From the NCBI GenBank assembly GCA_947628125.1, contig CANQYR010000033.1:1-9608 (forward strand): 9,608 nucleotides of DNA, given 5' to 3'. A model generated the notes under the pieces. That model was not told the origin of the DNA, did no database searches, and saw only the letters and a program-made list of their open reading frames with translations. A program made the translations under genes and the position numbers. How positions within the stretch are numbered: position 1 is the stretch's first letter; the number at the start of each line of letters is the position of its first letter. This stretch comes from an uncultured Bacilli bacterium (GTDB taxonomy: Bacteria > Bacillota_I > Bacilli_A > RF39 > UBA660). Shown here piece after piece: positions 1 through 5,611 of the stretch.

Positions 1-1
1 A

Positions 2-34
2 TTGACACAGGGGGGGGGGGTAGTATGTTATAAG
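2..34 (+). promoter_or_regulatory. Poly-G-spaced promoter of first surface protein gene
   Basis: A perfect -35 box, TTGACA, lies at 2-7. An extended -10 element, TATG-T-TATAAG, has its hexamer at 29-34. The spacer is 21 nt because it contains 11 consecutive G. The optimum for sigma-A-type promoters is about 17, so this copy is predicted to be weak or off in the sequenced state. The same promoter recurs at 1510-1540 with 9 G. The phase-variable reading is an inference from the architecture. Confidence 0.7.
10..20 (+). repeat. Homopolymer tract of 11 G in promoter spacer
   Basis: Eleven consecutive G stand between the -35 and -10 boxes, in a sequence where runs of more than five G are otherwise absent apart from the paralogous promoter. 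Such tracts change length by slipped-strand mispairing. Spacer length equals the G number plus 10, so each slippage event shifts promoter spacing by 1 nt. Homopolymer length is also prone to sequencing and assembly error, so the exact count may be a consensus. Confidence 0.9.
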
Positions 35-39
35 TGATA

Positions 40-55
40 ATAGGAAGTGACCTAT
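40..55 (+). promoter_or_regulatory. Small hairpin over the ribosome binding site
   Basis: ATAGG (40-44) can pair with CCTAT (51-55) around the loop AAGTGA. This buries part of the Shine-Dalgarno AGGAAG (42-47) just before the ATG at 56. The stem has only 5 bp, so any effect on translation is speculative. The sequence is identical in the second copy (1546-1561). Confidence 0.3.
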
Positions 56-1468
56 ATGAAGCTTAAAAAATATGAAAACAAAGAGTTAAGAAAAAGTAAA
101 ATCATTTCTTTGGTTTTAGCGTGTGTATGTATAATATCTATAGGAACAATAATCTATCAAAGTTATGCTAATTATCAAATGAAAGCAACGTTTAGAATAA
201 TAAATGGTAAGTTAAAGATGAGTGGAGGAAGTGGAGATATCGAATTTGCATTTTATAATGGTGATAAAACATTAACTACAATGCCAACTAAAAATAATGA
301 AGAAGATCTTGTATTTATTAAAGCAACTTGTACAAATGATGCTGTAATAAAATGGAATGATGATGACTGGGATAATATAGTGGTAAATAATTTAAAAAAA
401 ACAAAAACCAGTTGTGGCTTATACTTTGGTAATATAGTTCAAAAAATATGTACATTAGCGGGTGAAGATAGTGGTGCCTGTTATTTAGCAAAACAATCAG
501 AAACTGATACAACTAATTTAGCTTATGATGATACGGATGATAGAAATTTAAGATACATAGGAGCCACACCATATAATTATGTATATTTTAATTGTGAAGA
601 TGGAGTAGAGGCTAGTAAAGAAACATGTGAGACATGGCGCATCATCGGAGTGATGAATAATATAGAAGCTGAAGATGGTAACATTGGAAGTTATTTAAAG
701 ATTATAAGAGATAAATTTGAAAAAAACTATTCCTGGGATAGTTCATATTCTGAAAATAATGGTTATGGAATAAATGAGTGGAGCCAGGCAGATATAGAGA
801 AAGTGTTAAATGATGAATATTTATATAGACGAACTGGAACAAATCCATGTTATAAAGATGCTGATTATTCCACAGAAGCCTGTCCTGATTGGACAAATAT
901 AGGAATAGGAGAGTCATCAAGGAATATGATAGTTAGTGTAAAATGGAATATTGGAACAATGTCAGTAGATTATTTTAATAATCCAAATTTAATAACAGCA
1001 AGTTATATGTATGAAGCAGAGCGAAGTAGTCATAATGGAAAAGAAGTATGTGTGGCGAATGGTGGAGGGAAGTATTGCAATGATAACGTCACAAGAACGA
1101 CAACATGGCCCGGCAAAGTAGGTTTAATGTATCCGTCAGATTATGGATATGCTGTAGGTGGTGATGCCAGAACAACATGTTTGGAAAAATCAATGAGTCA
1201 ATATTATAATGATCAATGCATGACAAATGACTGGTTATATGATGTAAGAAATCAGCAATGGACAATAACACCAGTTTCTTTTGCGACGAATGCTTATTCT
1301 GTGTTTCGTGCTCACTCTACTGGACTTGTAACTTACGACTATGCTAGTGGTGCTAATGCCGTCCGTCCAACCTTATATCTAAAAAGTAACGTTAAAATTG
1401 CTTTAAATGATGCAGAAGATTATGGATCTGTTGATAATCCGTTTGTACTTGAGTATAGTGAAAATTAG
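56..1468 (+). CDS. Membrane-anchored cysteine-rich surface protein, paralogue 1
   Basis: I cannot assign this 470-residue protein to a named family with certainty. A Lys-rich N-terminus is followed by one hydrophobic segment (residues 16-34) ending in QSYA, so it is a signal anchor or signal peptide with the rest outside the cell. The exported part has 12 Cys, falling as six close pairs, all conserved in the downstream paralogue. It also has the blocks WRIIGVMNN (from W194), LKIIRDKFE, EAERSSHNGKE and MTNDWLY, and ends VRPTLYLKSNVKI. This C-terminal layout recalls C-type-lectin-like domains of variable surface proteins of gut Firmicutes, which is an inference. Residues 408-435 are hypervariable against the paralogue. 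ATG 56 is preferred to the in-frame GTG at 47 because AGGAAG (42-47) lies 8 nt upstream of it and overlaps the GTG. Codons are A-ending (AAA, ATA, AGA, GGA), unlike genes from 3044 onward. It is a single-gene unit with its own promoter and terminator. Confidence 0.8.
   Translation: MKLKKYENKELRKSKIISLVLACVCIISIGTIIYQSYANYQMKATFRIINGKLKMSGGSGDIEFAFYNGDKTLTTMPTKNNEEDLVFIKATCTNDAVIKWNDDDWDNIVVNNLKKTKTSCGLYFGNIVQKICTLAGEDSGACYLAKQSETDTTNLAYDDTDDRNLRYIGATPYNYVYFNCEDGVEASKETCETWRIIGVMNNIEAEDGNIGSYLKIIRDKFEKNYSWDSSYSENNGYGINEWSQADIEKVLNDEYLYRRTGTNPCYKDADYSTEACPDWTNIGIGESSRNMIVSVKWNIGTMSVDYFNNPNLITASYMYEAERSSHNGKEVCVANGGGKYCNDNVTRTTTWPGKVGLMYPSDYGYAVGGDARTTCLEKSMSQYYNDQCMTNDWLYDVRNQQWTITPVSFATNAYSVFRAHSTGLVTYDYASGANAVRPTLYLKSNVKIALNDAEDYGSVDNPFVLEYSEN
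1277..1360 (+). other. Hypervariable 28-codon segment, paralogue 1
   Basis: This segment lies between conserved QWTITPV and VRPTLYLKS. It aligns without gaps with 2789-2872, but by my count only 7 of 28 residues match, against about 11 of 13 in the block just after it. Differences at codon positions 1, 2 and 3 number about 14, 14 and 10, the opposite of ordinary synonymous drift. It has more C than the rest of the gene (CAC, TAC, GAC, GCC) and ends in the relatively GC-rich GCCGTCCGTCCA. That resembles a diversity-generating retroelement variable region, but no template repeat or reverse transcriptase is in the window. Confidence 0.45.
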
Positions 1469-1473
1469 TGAAG

Positions 1474-1505
1474 AAATTCATTTATTTTTAAGTGAATTTT
1501 TTTTT
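1474..1505 (+). terminator. Intrinsic terminator between the paralogues
   Basis: AAATTCATTT (1474-1483) pairs with AAGTGAATTT (1490-1499) over a 6-nt loop, giving a 10-bp stem with one G-U pair. A run of T (1500-1505) follows. It lies 5 nt after the stop of the first surface gene and just before the next promoter, so the two paralogues are separate transcription units. Confidence 0.75.
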
Positions 1506-1509
1506 ACAA

Positions 1510-1540
1510 TTGACACAGGGGGGGGGTAGTATGTTATAAG
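1510..1540 (+). promoter_or_regulatory. Poly-G-spaced promoter of second surface protein gene
   Basis: TTGACA lies at 1510-1515 and the extended -10 TATG-T-TATAAG has its hexamer at 1535-1540. The spacer is 19 nt with 9 G, two shorter than the first copy. This is nearer the 17-nt optimum, so this copy is predicted to be more active than copy 1 in the sequenced state but still below maximum. Expression levels are inferred only. Confidence 0.7.
1518..1526 (+). repeat. Homopolymer tract of 9 G in promoter spacer
   Basis: Nine consecutive G sit at the same place as the 11-G tract of the upstream copy. The bases on both sides are identical in the two copies, so the tract is the only difference in the whole promoter and leader. 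This is direct evidence of length change between homologous sites. Confidence 0.9.
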
Positions 1541-1561
1541 TGATAATAGGAAGTGACCTAT

Positions 1562-2959
1562 ATGAAGCTTAAAAAATATGAAAATAAAGAATTAAGAAAA
1601 AGTAAAATTATTTCTTTTGTCTTTTGCAGTTTATGTATCATACTACTAATTTTATTTGTGTATCAAAGTTATGGAAGATATCAAGATAAAGTAACGTTTA
1701 AATTAATAAATGGTAAATTAAAGATGAGTAGTGGAAGTGGTGATATAGAATTTGCGTTTTATAATGGTGATAAAACATTAACTACAATGCCAACTAAAAA
1801 TAATGAAGAAGGTCTTGTATTTATTAAAGCAGAATGCACTAATGATGCAGTAATAGAATGGAGTAGTAAAAATTGGGCACCAACTGTGTATAATTTAACA
1901 AAGACAAAAACAAGTTGTAGTTTGTATTTTGGTAGTAAAACTGAAAAAATATGTACATCAGCAGGTGAGGAAAGTGGTTCATGTTATTTAGCTAGAAAAT
2001 CGGATAATGATAAAACTAATTTTGCTTATGATGATACTGATGATGCAAATTTAAGATATATAGGAGCCACACCAAATAATTATGTGTTATTTAATTGTGA
2101 AAAAGATGTTGAACCAAGTAAAGAAACATGTGAGACCTGGCGGATTATAGGAGTAATGAACAACATAACCGAAGTAAGTGAAGATGAATTACAAACTGAA
2201 ACAACTGGAACACATATCAAAATAATAAGAGATAAATTTGAAACAAATTATTCGTGGGATAGTTCAGCCTTAAGTATAAATACTGGCTATGGAGTAAATG
2301 AATGGAGCACATCAGCTATAGAAAAAGTATTAAATAATGAATATTTAAATAAACAGGTTGGGGATAATAAATGCTACAAAGATTATAAAGAGGCATTAGA
2401 AACTTGTCCAACATGGGCAGAAGTAGGAATAAAAGAAAATACAAGAACTATGATAGCCAATATTAAATGGAATACAGGAACTTTTGAAACAAATAATTCT
2501 AATGAATGGTTAGCTAAAACAACATATGAAGCCGAACGAAGTAGTCATAATGGAAAAGAAGGATGTCAGGCAAGTGGGGGAAGTAGTTGCAATGATAAAG
2601 TAGACAGAACAACAACATGGATAGGAAAAGTAGGTTTAATGTATCCAAGTGATTATGGGTATGCAGTTGGTGGCGACGTAAGAGAAATTTGTTTAGAAAA
2701 AACAATGATTCAATATAAAAATGATAATTGCATGACAAATGATTGGCTATATGTATCTGGTAGTGATCAATGGACAATGACACCAGTGCCTCATTCTTCG
2801 AACGCTTTTGATGTATTTTACACATCTTTAAGAGGCGGTATAAGTAGCAGTCATGATAATGCTGCTTATGCCATCCGTCCAACTGTTTACTTAAAAAGTA
2901 ATGTTAAAATAGTAGATGGAAGTGGTGAATCAGGAGATCCGTTTATCCTTGAATTGTAG
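1562..2959 (+). CDS. Membrane-anchored cysteine-rich surface protein, paralogue 2
   Basis: This 465-residue protein is the tandem paralogue of the gene at 56-1468. The first 18 residues are identical, followed by a divergent hydrophobic segment (about residues 16-34, ending QSYG) that would anchor or export the protein. All 12 extracellular Cys are kept, as are WRIIGVMNN, IKIIRDKFE, EAERSSHNGKE, KVGLMYPSDYGYAVGGD and MTNDWLY. Differences cluster in loops, such as an acidic insertion after WRIIGVMNN, and in the segment at residues 410-437. The last block, IRPTVYLKSNVKI, is again conserved. ATG 1562 is preferred to the in-frame GTG at 1553 because AGGAAG lies 8 nt upstream. Codons are A-ending, as in the first copy. 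No convincing terminator hairpin follows, only T-rich DNA up to 3008. The role, perhaps adhesion or ligand binding at the surface, is inferred from the architecture alone. Confidence 0.8.
   Translation: MKLKKYENKELRKSKIISFVFCSLCIILLILFVYQSYGRYQDKVTFKLINGKLKMSSGSGDIEFAFYNGDKTLTTMPTKNNEEGLVFIKAECTNDAVIEWSSKNWAPTVYNLTKTKTSCSLYFGSKTEKICTSAGEESGSCYLARKSDNDKTNFAYDDTDDANLRYIGATPNNYVLFNCEKDVEPSKETCETWRIIGVMNNITEVSEDELQTETTGTHIKIIRDKFETNYSWDSSALSINTGYGVNEWSTSAIEKVLNNEYLNKQVGDNKCYKDYKEALETCPTWAEVGIKENTRTMIANIKWNTGTFETNNSNEWLAKTTYEAERSSHNGKEGCQASGGSSCNDKVDRTTTWIGKVGLMYPSDYGYAVGGDVREICLEKTMIQYKNDNCMTNDWLYVSGSDQWTMTPVPHSSNAFDVFYTSLRGGISSSHDNAAYAIRPTVYLKSNVKIVDGSGESGDPFILEL
2789..2872 (+). other. Hypervariable 28-codon segment, paralogue 2
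   Basis: This is the counterpart of 1277-1360, between conserved QWTMTPV and IRPTVYLKS, with exactly the same length. The reading frame is maintained while most residues differ, including charge changes. The 3' end, GCCATCCGTCCA, is nearly identical to the other copy. That is where a retroelement-diversified region would have its conserved initiation sequence. Ordinary diversifying selection would also fit. Confidence 0.45.
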
Positions 2960-3043
2960 TTTTATATAAATTAATTGGGTTTTATGGATCTTTTGGTTGT
3001 TTTTTTTAGCTGGGTGGTTTAATATATTTTTTGGTGATTTTTT

Positions 3044-4450
3044 ATGAATTTTTGGGAAGAGTTTTATAATTCTTTGGGTGATTATGATAAATTGTTTAAG
3101 GTGATTGATAAATATTTGTTATCTAGTGATGTTAATGTTCATAAGGATTTGATGTTTTATTTGTATTTGTTAGGGTTTAAGTATCGGCTTTTAAAGCCTT
3201 ATTATTCTTTGGTTAGTAATTTAAGTTTTGCTGATATAAAGCTTGATGATAATTCTTTTTATGATAATGTTTCTTTGCAAAATGATATTAGGTATAGTGC
3301 TTATAATCATAAGTTTGTTAATGCTAGTAAATTGCTTATGGAAAGTAAGGATGATTTGTATAAGCAAATAATGAATTATCTTTTTGAGATGGTTATTGTT
3401 GCTCAAAAGAAGCGAAATAGTTATATTGAGGGTTTGATTTTGGCTTCGGATATTAATGGTCTTAAGAAGTATTTTAAGGGTTTAAAATCATCTTGTTTTA
3501 TAAGTAAGACGGAGCGGATGATGGGTATGGTTGTAAGGGACATTAAGCATCTTATGGAAGGTCAAGTTTTTGAATGCAGTAGTTATTCTAATGATTTGTT
3601 TTCGGCTATTAAGGGTCATAATTATGGTTTGGCTTTAAAGTATTCTTATAATGATAATTTGTATATGTTATTAAAGTGGGCTTATAGTTTATCTAATGTT
3701 CCTGTTAATTTATCTTTTGAGTCTTTACTTAAGTCTAATATGGCTATATTAAATAGGGATCGTTTGGTTTTGATTGATGCTTATGATGCCGATGGTTTTG
3801 TAAATTATGTTAATTGTAAGGATAATTTGCAGGCTTTTGCTATTGATTATGGTGGTAAGAAGAGTGTTGTTTTGCATTATGTTGTTAATCGGGGTAAGCC
3901 TAGTAAGAAGTTGTATGATGATGCTTATGTTGCTTATAAAAATGGGGATTATGAGTTATTTTATAATTATTATGTTGAGGCTTTGGAGTATGCTGATGTA
4001 AAGCCTTTTGTCTATATGTATTTGGGTTTACAGAATTTAAGGTGGCATAATATACCTTTAGCTAAGTCTTTTTTGAAGGTTGCTACTTGTTGTGATCCTA
4101 GTCTTGATTTTTCTAAGATTTTAAGTAGTTCTTATGATGATGATATGTTTGGGCTTTCTTGTATTAATGATGTATTTAGTATGTATAGAGATGGTATTAG
4201 TATTGATGATATTTTTGCTAGGCTTAATCTTTCTTTTGATGATCATCTTTTGGTATTACTTATTATGGCTAGGGAGTTTTATAAGGCTTCGATGTTTAAT
4301 ATGGGTGATCGGTTTTTAAATATGGTTAAGAAGTGTAGTAATAAGAGTAAATTTGTTAATTATTATATGCATGAGGTTATGGAAAAGAAAAAGTTTTATG
4401 CTTCACGGTTTAATGTTGATAATTCGATGGTTCTGGTTTTAAAGGTTTAA
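3044..4450 (+). CDS. Hypothetical protein with TPR-like stretch
   Basis: I do not recognise this 468-residue protein. It has no signal peptide or clear membrane segment and appears cytoplasmic. Most of it looks alpha-helical with many Tyr, Asp, Asn and Lys. Residues ~291-352 read like one or two tetratricopeptide helices: AYVAYKNGDYELFYNYYVEA, then YLGLQNLRWHNIPLAKSFLK. This suggests a protein-interaction scaffold. The start is supported by GGTGA (3033-3037) 6 nt upstream of the ATG. A possible weak promoter, TTGTTT (2997-3002) with TAATAT (3020-3025) at 17 nt, would start transcription almost at the ribosome binding site, so I do not call it. Codon use switches here to T/G-ending codons (GTT, ATT, AAG, TTG), unlike the preceding paralogues. 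It lies 56 nt before the CotF-like pair and may be co-transcribed with it. Confidence 0.75.
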   Translation: MNFWEEFYNSLGDYDKLFKVIDKYLLSSDVNVHKDLMFYLYLLGFKYRLLKPYYSLVSNLSFADIKLDDNSFYDNVSLQNDIRYSAYNHKFVNASKLLMESKDDLYKQIMNYLFEMVIVAQKKRNSYIEGLILASDINGLKKYFKGLKSSCFISKTERMMGMVVRDIKHLMEGQVFECSSYSNDLFSAIKGHNYGLALKYSYNDNLYMLLKWAYSLSNVPVNLSFESLLKSNMAILNRDRLVLIDAYDADGFVNYVNCKDNLQAFAIDYGGKKSVVLHYVVNRGKPSKKLYDDAYVAYKNGDYELFYNYYVEALEYADVKPFVYMYLGLQNLRWHNIPLAKSFLKVATCCDPSLDFSKILSSSYDDDMFGLSCINDVFSMYRDGISIDDIFARLNLSFDDHLLVLLIMAREFYKASMFNMGDRFLNMVKKCSNKSKFVNYYMHEVMEKKKFYASRFNVDNSMVLVLKV

Positions 4451-4506
4451 TTTTTTTGTTGTATATATTTTTTTATTTTGTTCATACTATTTGTGGGTGA
4501 TAAAAT

Positions 4507-4692
4507 ATGAGTGAAAAAGAACTTTTGTATATTGAGGATATGTTAGGGCATTTGGAGTATTTTAAAAAGCATTTGGATATTAATAGTGAGTGTGTTAATG
4601 ATAAGGATGCTTTGAATGTTCTTAAGAAGATATCTAAGAAAGCTTGTGGTATGTATGCTAATTTTTATGAAGTTTTGAAAGGGGGAAAATAG
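4507..4692 (+). CDS. Small CotF-like protein (61 aa)
   Basis: This small acidic helical protein of 61 residues begins MSEKELLYIEDMLGHLEYFK and ends FYEVLKGGK. The pattern, with E-L-L-x-x-E-D-x-L near the N-terminus and a closing helix with Y-x-x-F-Y-x-x-L, resembles short two-helix relatives of the CotF spore-coat/ferritin-like family in Firmicutes. GGGTGAT (4495-4501) supports the start with 5 nt spacing. Only 1 nt separates its stop from the next gene, which has the same family flavour, so the two probably form one operon and may act as partners. The family assignment comes from recognition of the pattern, not a search. A coat role would imply a sporulating ancestor, or reuse of the fold in a non-sporulating cell. 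Confidence 0.6.
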   Translation: MSEKELLYIEDMLGHLEYFKKHLDINSECVNDKDALNVLKKISKKACGMYANFYEVLKGGK

Positions 4693-4693
4693 T

Positions 4694-4948
4694 ATGGATG
4701 ATAAAACAATGTTAGAAGGAGCTTTATGGGATTTAAAGGTTCTTGGTGATTTATGTTTGCATGGATGTATTGAGTCAGGGACTTCTTTAGTGCATGATGT
4801 TTTTGAAAAAAGTCTACATGATGTTTTGAGTTTACAAAATGAGTTATATTTGTGTATGTCTTCTTTGGGTATGTATAGTGTAAGTAATGCTCCTTCAAGT
4901 AAGATTGAAAAAACTTTAGCAAAATTTACTTCTAATTTGGATTGCTAA
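4694..4948 (+). CDS. CotF-family (spore coat-like) protein
   Basis: This 84-residue protein fits the CotF pattern. An N-terminal helix (M6-L-E-G-A-L-W-D-L-K) is followed by a helix with C-I-E-S-G-T-S-x-V and a third with LHDVLSLQNELYLCMSSLGM. The tail is Y-S-V-S-N-A-P-S-S-K-I, matching the usual G-x-Y-x-x-x-x-A motif after the last long helix. CotF proteins are small helical-bundle spore-coat components; many paralogues have no tested function. A strong AAAGGGGGA (4678-4686) gives 8 nt spacing to the ATG. The last codons and stop are inside the terminator stem. No signal peptide is seen, so it acts inside the cell. It could instead be a generic ferritin-like bundle unrelated to spores. Confidence 0.65.
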   Translation: MDDKTMLEGALWDLKVLGDLCLHGCIESGTSLVHDVFEKSLHDVLSLQNELYLCMSSLGMYSVSNAPSSKIEKTLAKFTSNLDC

Positions 4949-4958
4949 AGTTTTTTTT
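4908..4958 (+). terminator. Strong intrinsic terminator overlapping the CotF-like gene
   Basis: AAAAAACTTTAGCAA (4908-4922) pairs perfectly with TTGCTAAAGTTTTTT (4942-4956), a 15-bp stem with a 19-nt loop, within a T run at 4951-4958. The stop codon TAA (4946-4948) is part of the 3' arm, so the C-terminal codons of the gene also encode the terminator. It ends the CotF-like operon. Confidence 0.85.
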
Positions 4959-4959
4959 G

Positions 4960-4988
4960 TTGAAAAATATGGCTATTTGCCGTATAAT
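4960..4988 (+). promoter_or_regulatory. Sigma-A-type promoter of thioredoxin-like gene
   Basis: TTGAAA (4960-4965) and TATAAT (4983-4988) are separated by exactly 17 nt, just after the preceding terminator. This is the best fixed-spacer promoter in the window and is expected to be constitutive. Confidence 0.8.
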
Positions 4989-5014
4989 GGTTTTTGTTGG
5001 GAGGTATAGTTGTT

Positions 5015-5611
5015 TTGAAAAAGGCTAAGATTTTTTTATTAAGTATTGCGCTTGTTTTATTTTTACCTTTATGTGTTAGTGCGAAAGGGATAAAGGATAT
5101 TTATATTTTTAAGGGTAAGACTTGTGATTTTTGTGCTAATGCTTTGAAGTTTTTTACTAGTCTTAAAAGTAATAGTAGCTATAAAGATAAATTTAATTTA
5201 ATTGAGTATGAAGTTTGGTATGATGAGGAGAACAAGTCTTTAGCGTCAAGGGTTGCTGAAGAAATGGGTAAAGAATTCGGTGGCGTGCCTTTTATTGTTA
5301 TTGGTGATGAGACTTTTGATGATTATACTAGTAGTTATGATAGTGATATTAAAAAGGCAATTGATGATTATTATGAAAGTGATGATACAGAAGATGTTGT
5401 TGCTTCTTTGATTGCTAAGGAAGGTTTTAATGTTACGCCAGAGTCAACTATTGAGGTTACAGCATCTAGCAATGCTGATACGATTATTGGAATTATTATT
5501 ATCGTTGTTGCTGTTTTAGGTTTTGGTTATGTTATTTATTTATCAAGAAAAGATTCTTCTTCTAAGGTAAAACAAGCTAATACTAAAAAAGCTCATAAGA
5601 AAACTAAATAG
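5015..5611 (+). CDS. Secreted membrane-anchored thioredoxin-like protein
   Basis: This 198-residue protein has a signal peptide (residues 2-23, ending CVSA before KG). A thioredoxin/glutaredoxin-like domain follows with an IYIFKGKTCDFCANALKFF motif, the redox CxxC being C37 and C40. G-V-P-F at P92 supplies the cis-proline loop beside the active site. An Asp/Ser-rich linker leads to a membrane helix (about 157-177) and a Lys-rich tail. The redox domain thus lies outside the membrane with a cytoplasmic tail, fit for thiol-disulfide exchange on exported proteins. Whether it oxidises or reduces them cannot be told. TTG 5015 is chosen because GGGAGG (4999-5004) lies 10 nt upstream; starts at 4994 or 4997 would sit over that site and put extra residues ahead of the signal peptide. 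It has its own promoter and is monocistronic. Confidence 0.8.
   Translation: MKKAKIFLLSIALVLFLPLCVSAKGIKDIYIFKGKTCDFCANALKFFTSLKSNSSYKDKFNLIEYEVWYDEENKSLASRVAEEMGKEFGGVPFIVIGDETFDDYTSSYDSDIKKAIDDYYESDDTEDVVASLIAKEGFNVTPESTIEVTASSNADTIIGIIIIVVAVLGFGYVIYLSRKDSSSKVKQANTKKAHKKTK

Larger units (their letters stand above)
1..110 (+). repeat. Direct repeat, copy 1: promoter, leader and 5' coding end
   Basis: This block matches 1509-1616. Apart from two extra G, positions 1-78 are identical to the second copy. The next ~30 nt differ only at 79, 85 and 103, and all three changes are synonymous. The repeat therefore covers the -35 box, G tract, -10 box, leader, ribosome binding site and about 18 codons. 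It offers homology for recombination or gene conversion between the two loci. Confidence 0.9.
1509..1616 (+). repeat. Direct repeat, copy 2: promoter, leader and 5' coding end
   Basis: This is the second copy of the block at 1-110. It is identical through the promoter, leader, ribosome binding site and first codons except for two fewer G, followed by three synonymous differences. The copies begin to diverge within the hydrophobic segment of the encoded proteins. Confidence 0.9.

Noticed and set aside
56..180. N-terminus resembling SipW-dependent TasA/camelysin-type proteins (hydrophobic segment, then S-Y-A-x-Y)
   Set aside because: The similarity stops shortly after the membrane segment, and the paired-Cys domain has no counterpart in those proteins.
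2514..2882. Minus-strand open frame of 122 codons inside the second surface gene
   Set aside because: It lies wholly antisense to a well-supported gene. Its His/Leu/Tyr-rich content is what antisense of Asn/Lys/Tyr-rich coding gives, and no ribosome binding site is evident.
2997..3025. Possible promoter TTGTTT / TAATAT before 3044
   Set aside because: Both boxes fit poorly, the region is T-rich so chance matches are expected, and the start site would fall on the ribosome binding site.
2960..3043. Terminator after the second surface gene
   Set aside because: There is a T run at 3000-3007, but the only upstream pairing found is a short A-T stem; no stable hairpin is visible.
3807..4319. Plus-strand alternate-frame hydrophobic open frames inside 3044-4450
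   Set aside because: Runs of Met, Leu and Ile come from reading ATG/TTG-rich codons out of frame. They overlap a long frame with a good ribosome binding site.
4665..4922. Minus-strand open frame antisense to the CotF-like gene
   Set aside because: It covers the supported CotF-like gene and part of its terminator, with His/Tyr/Phe-rich shadow composition.
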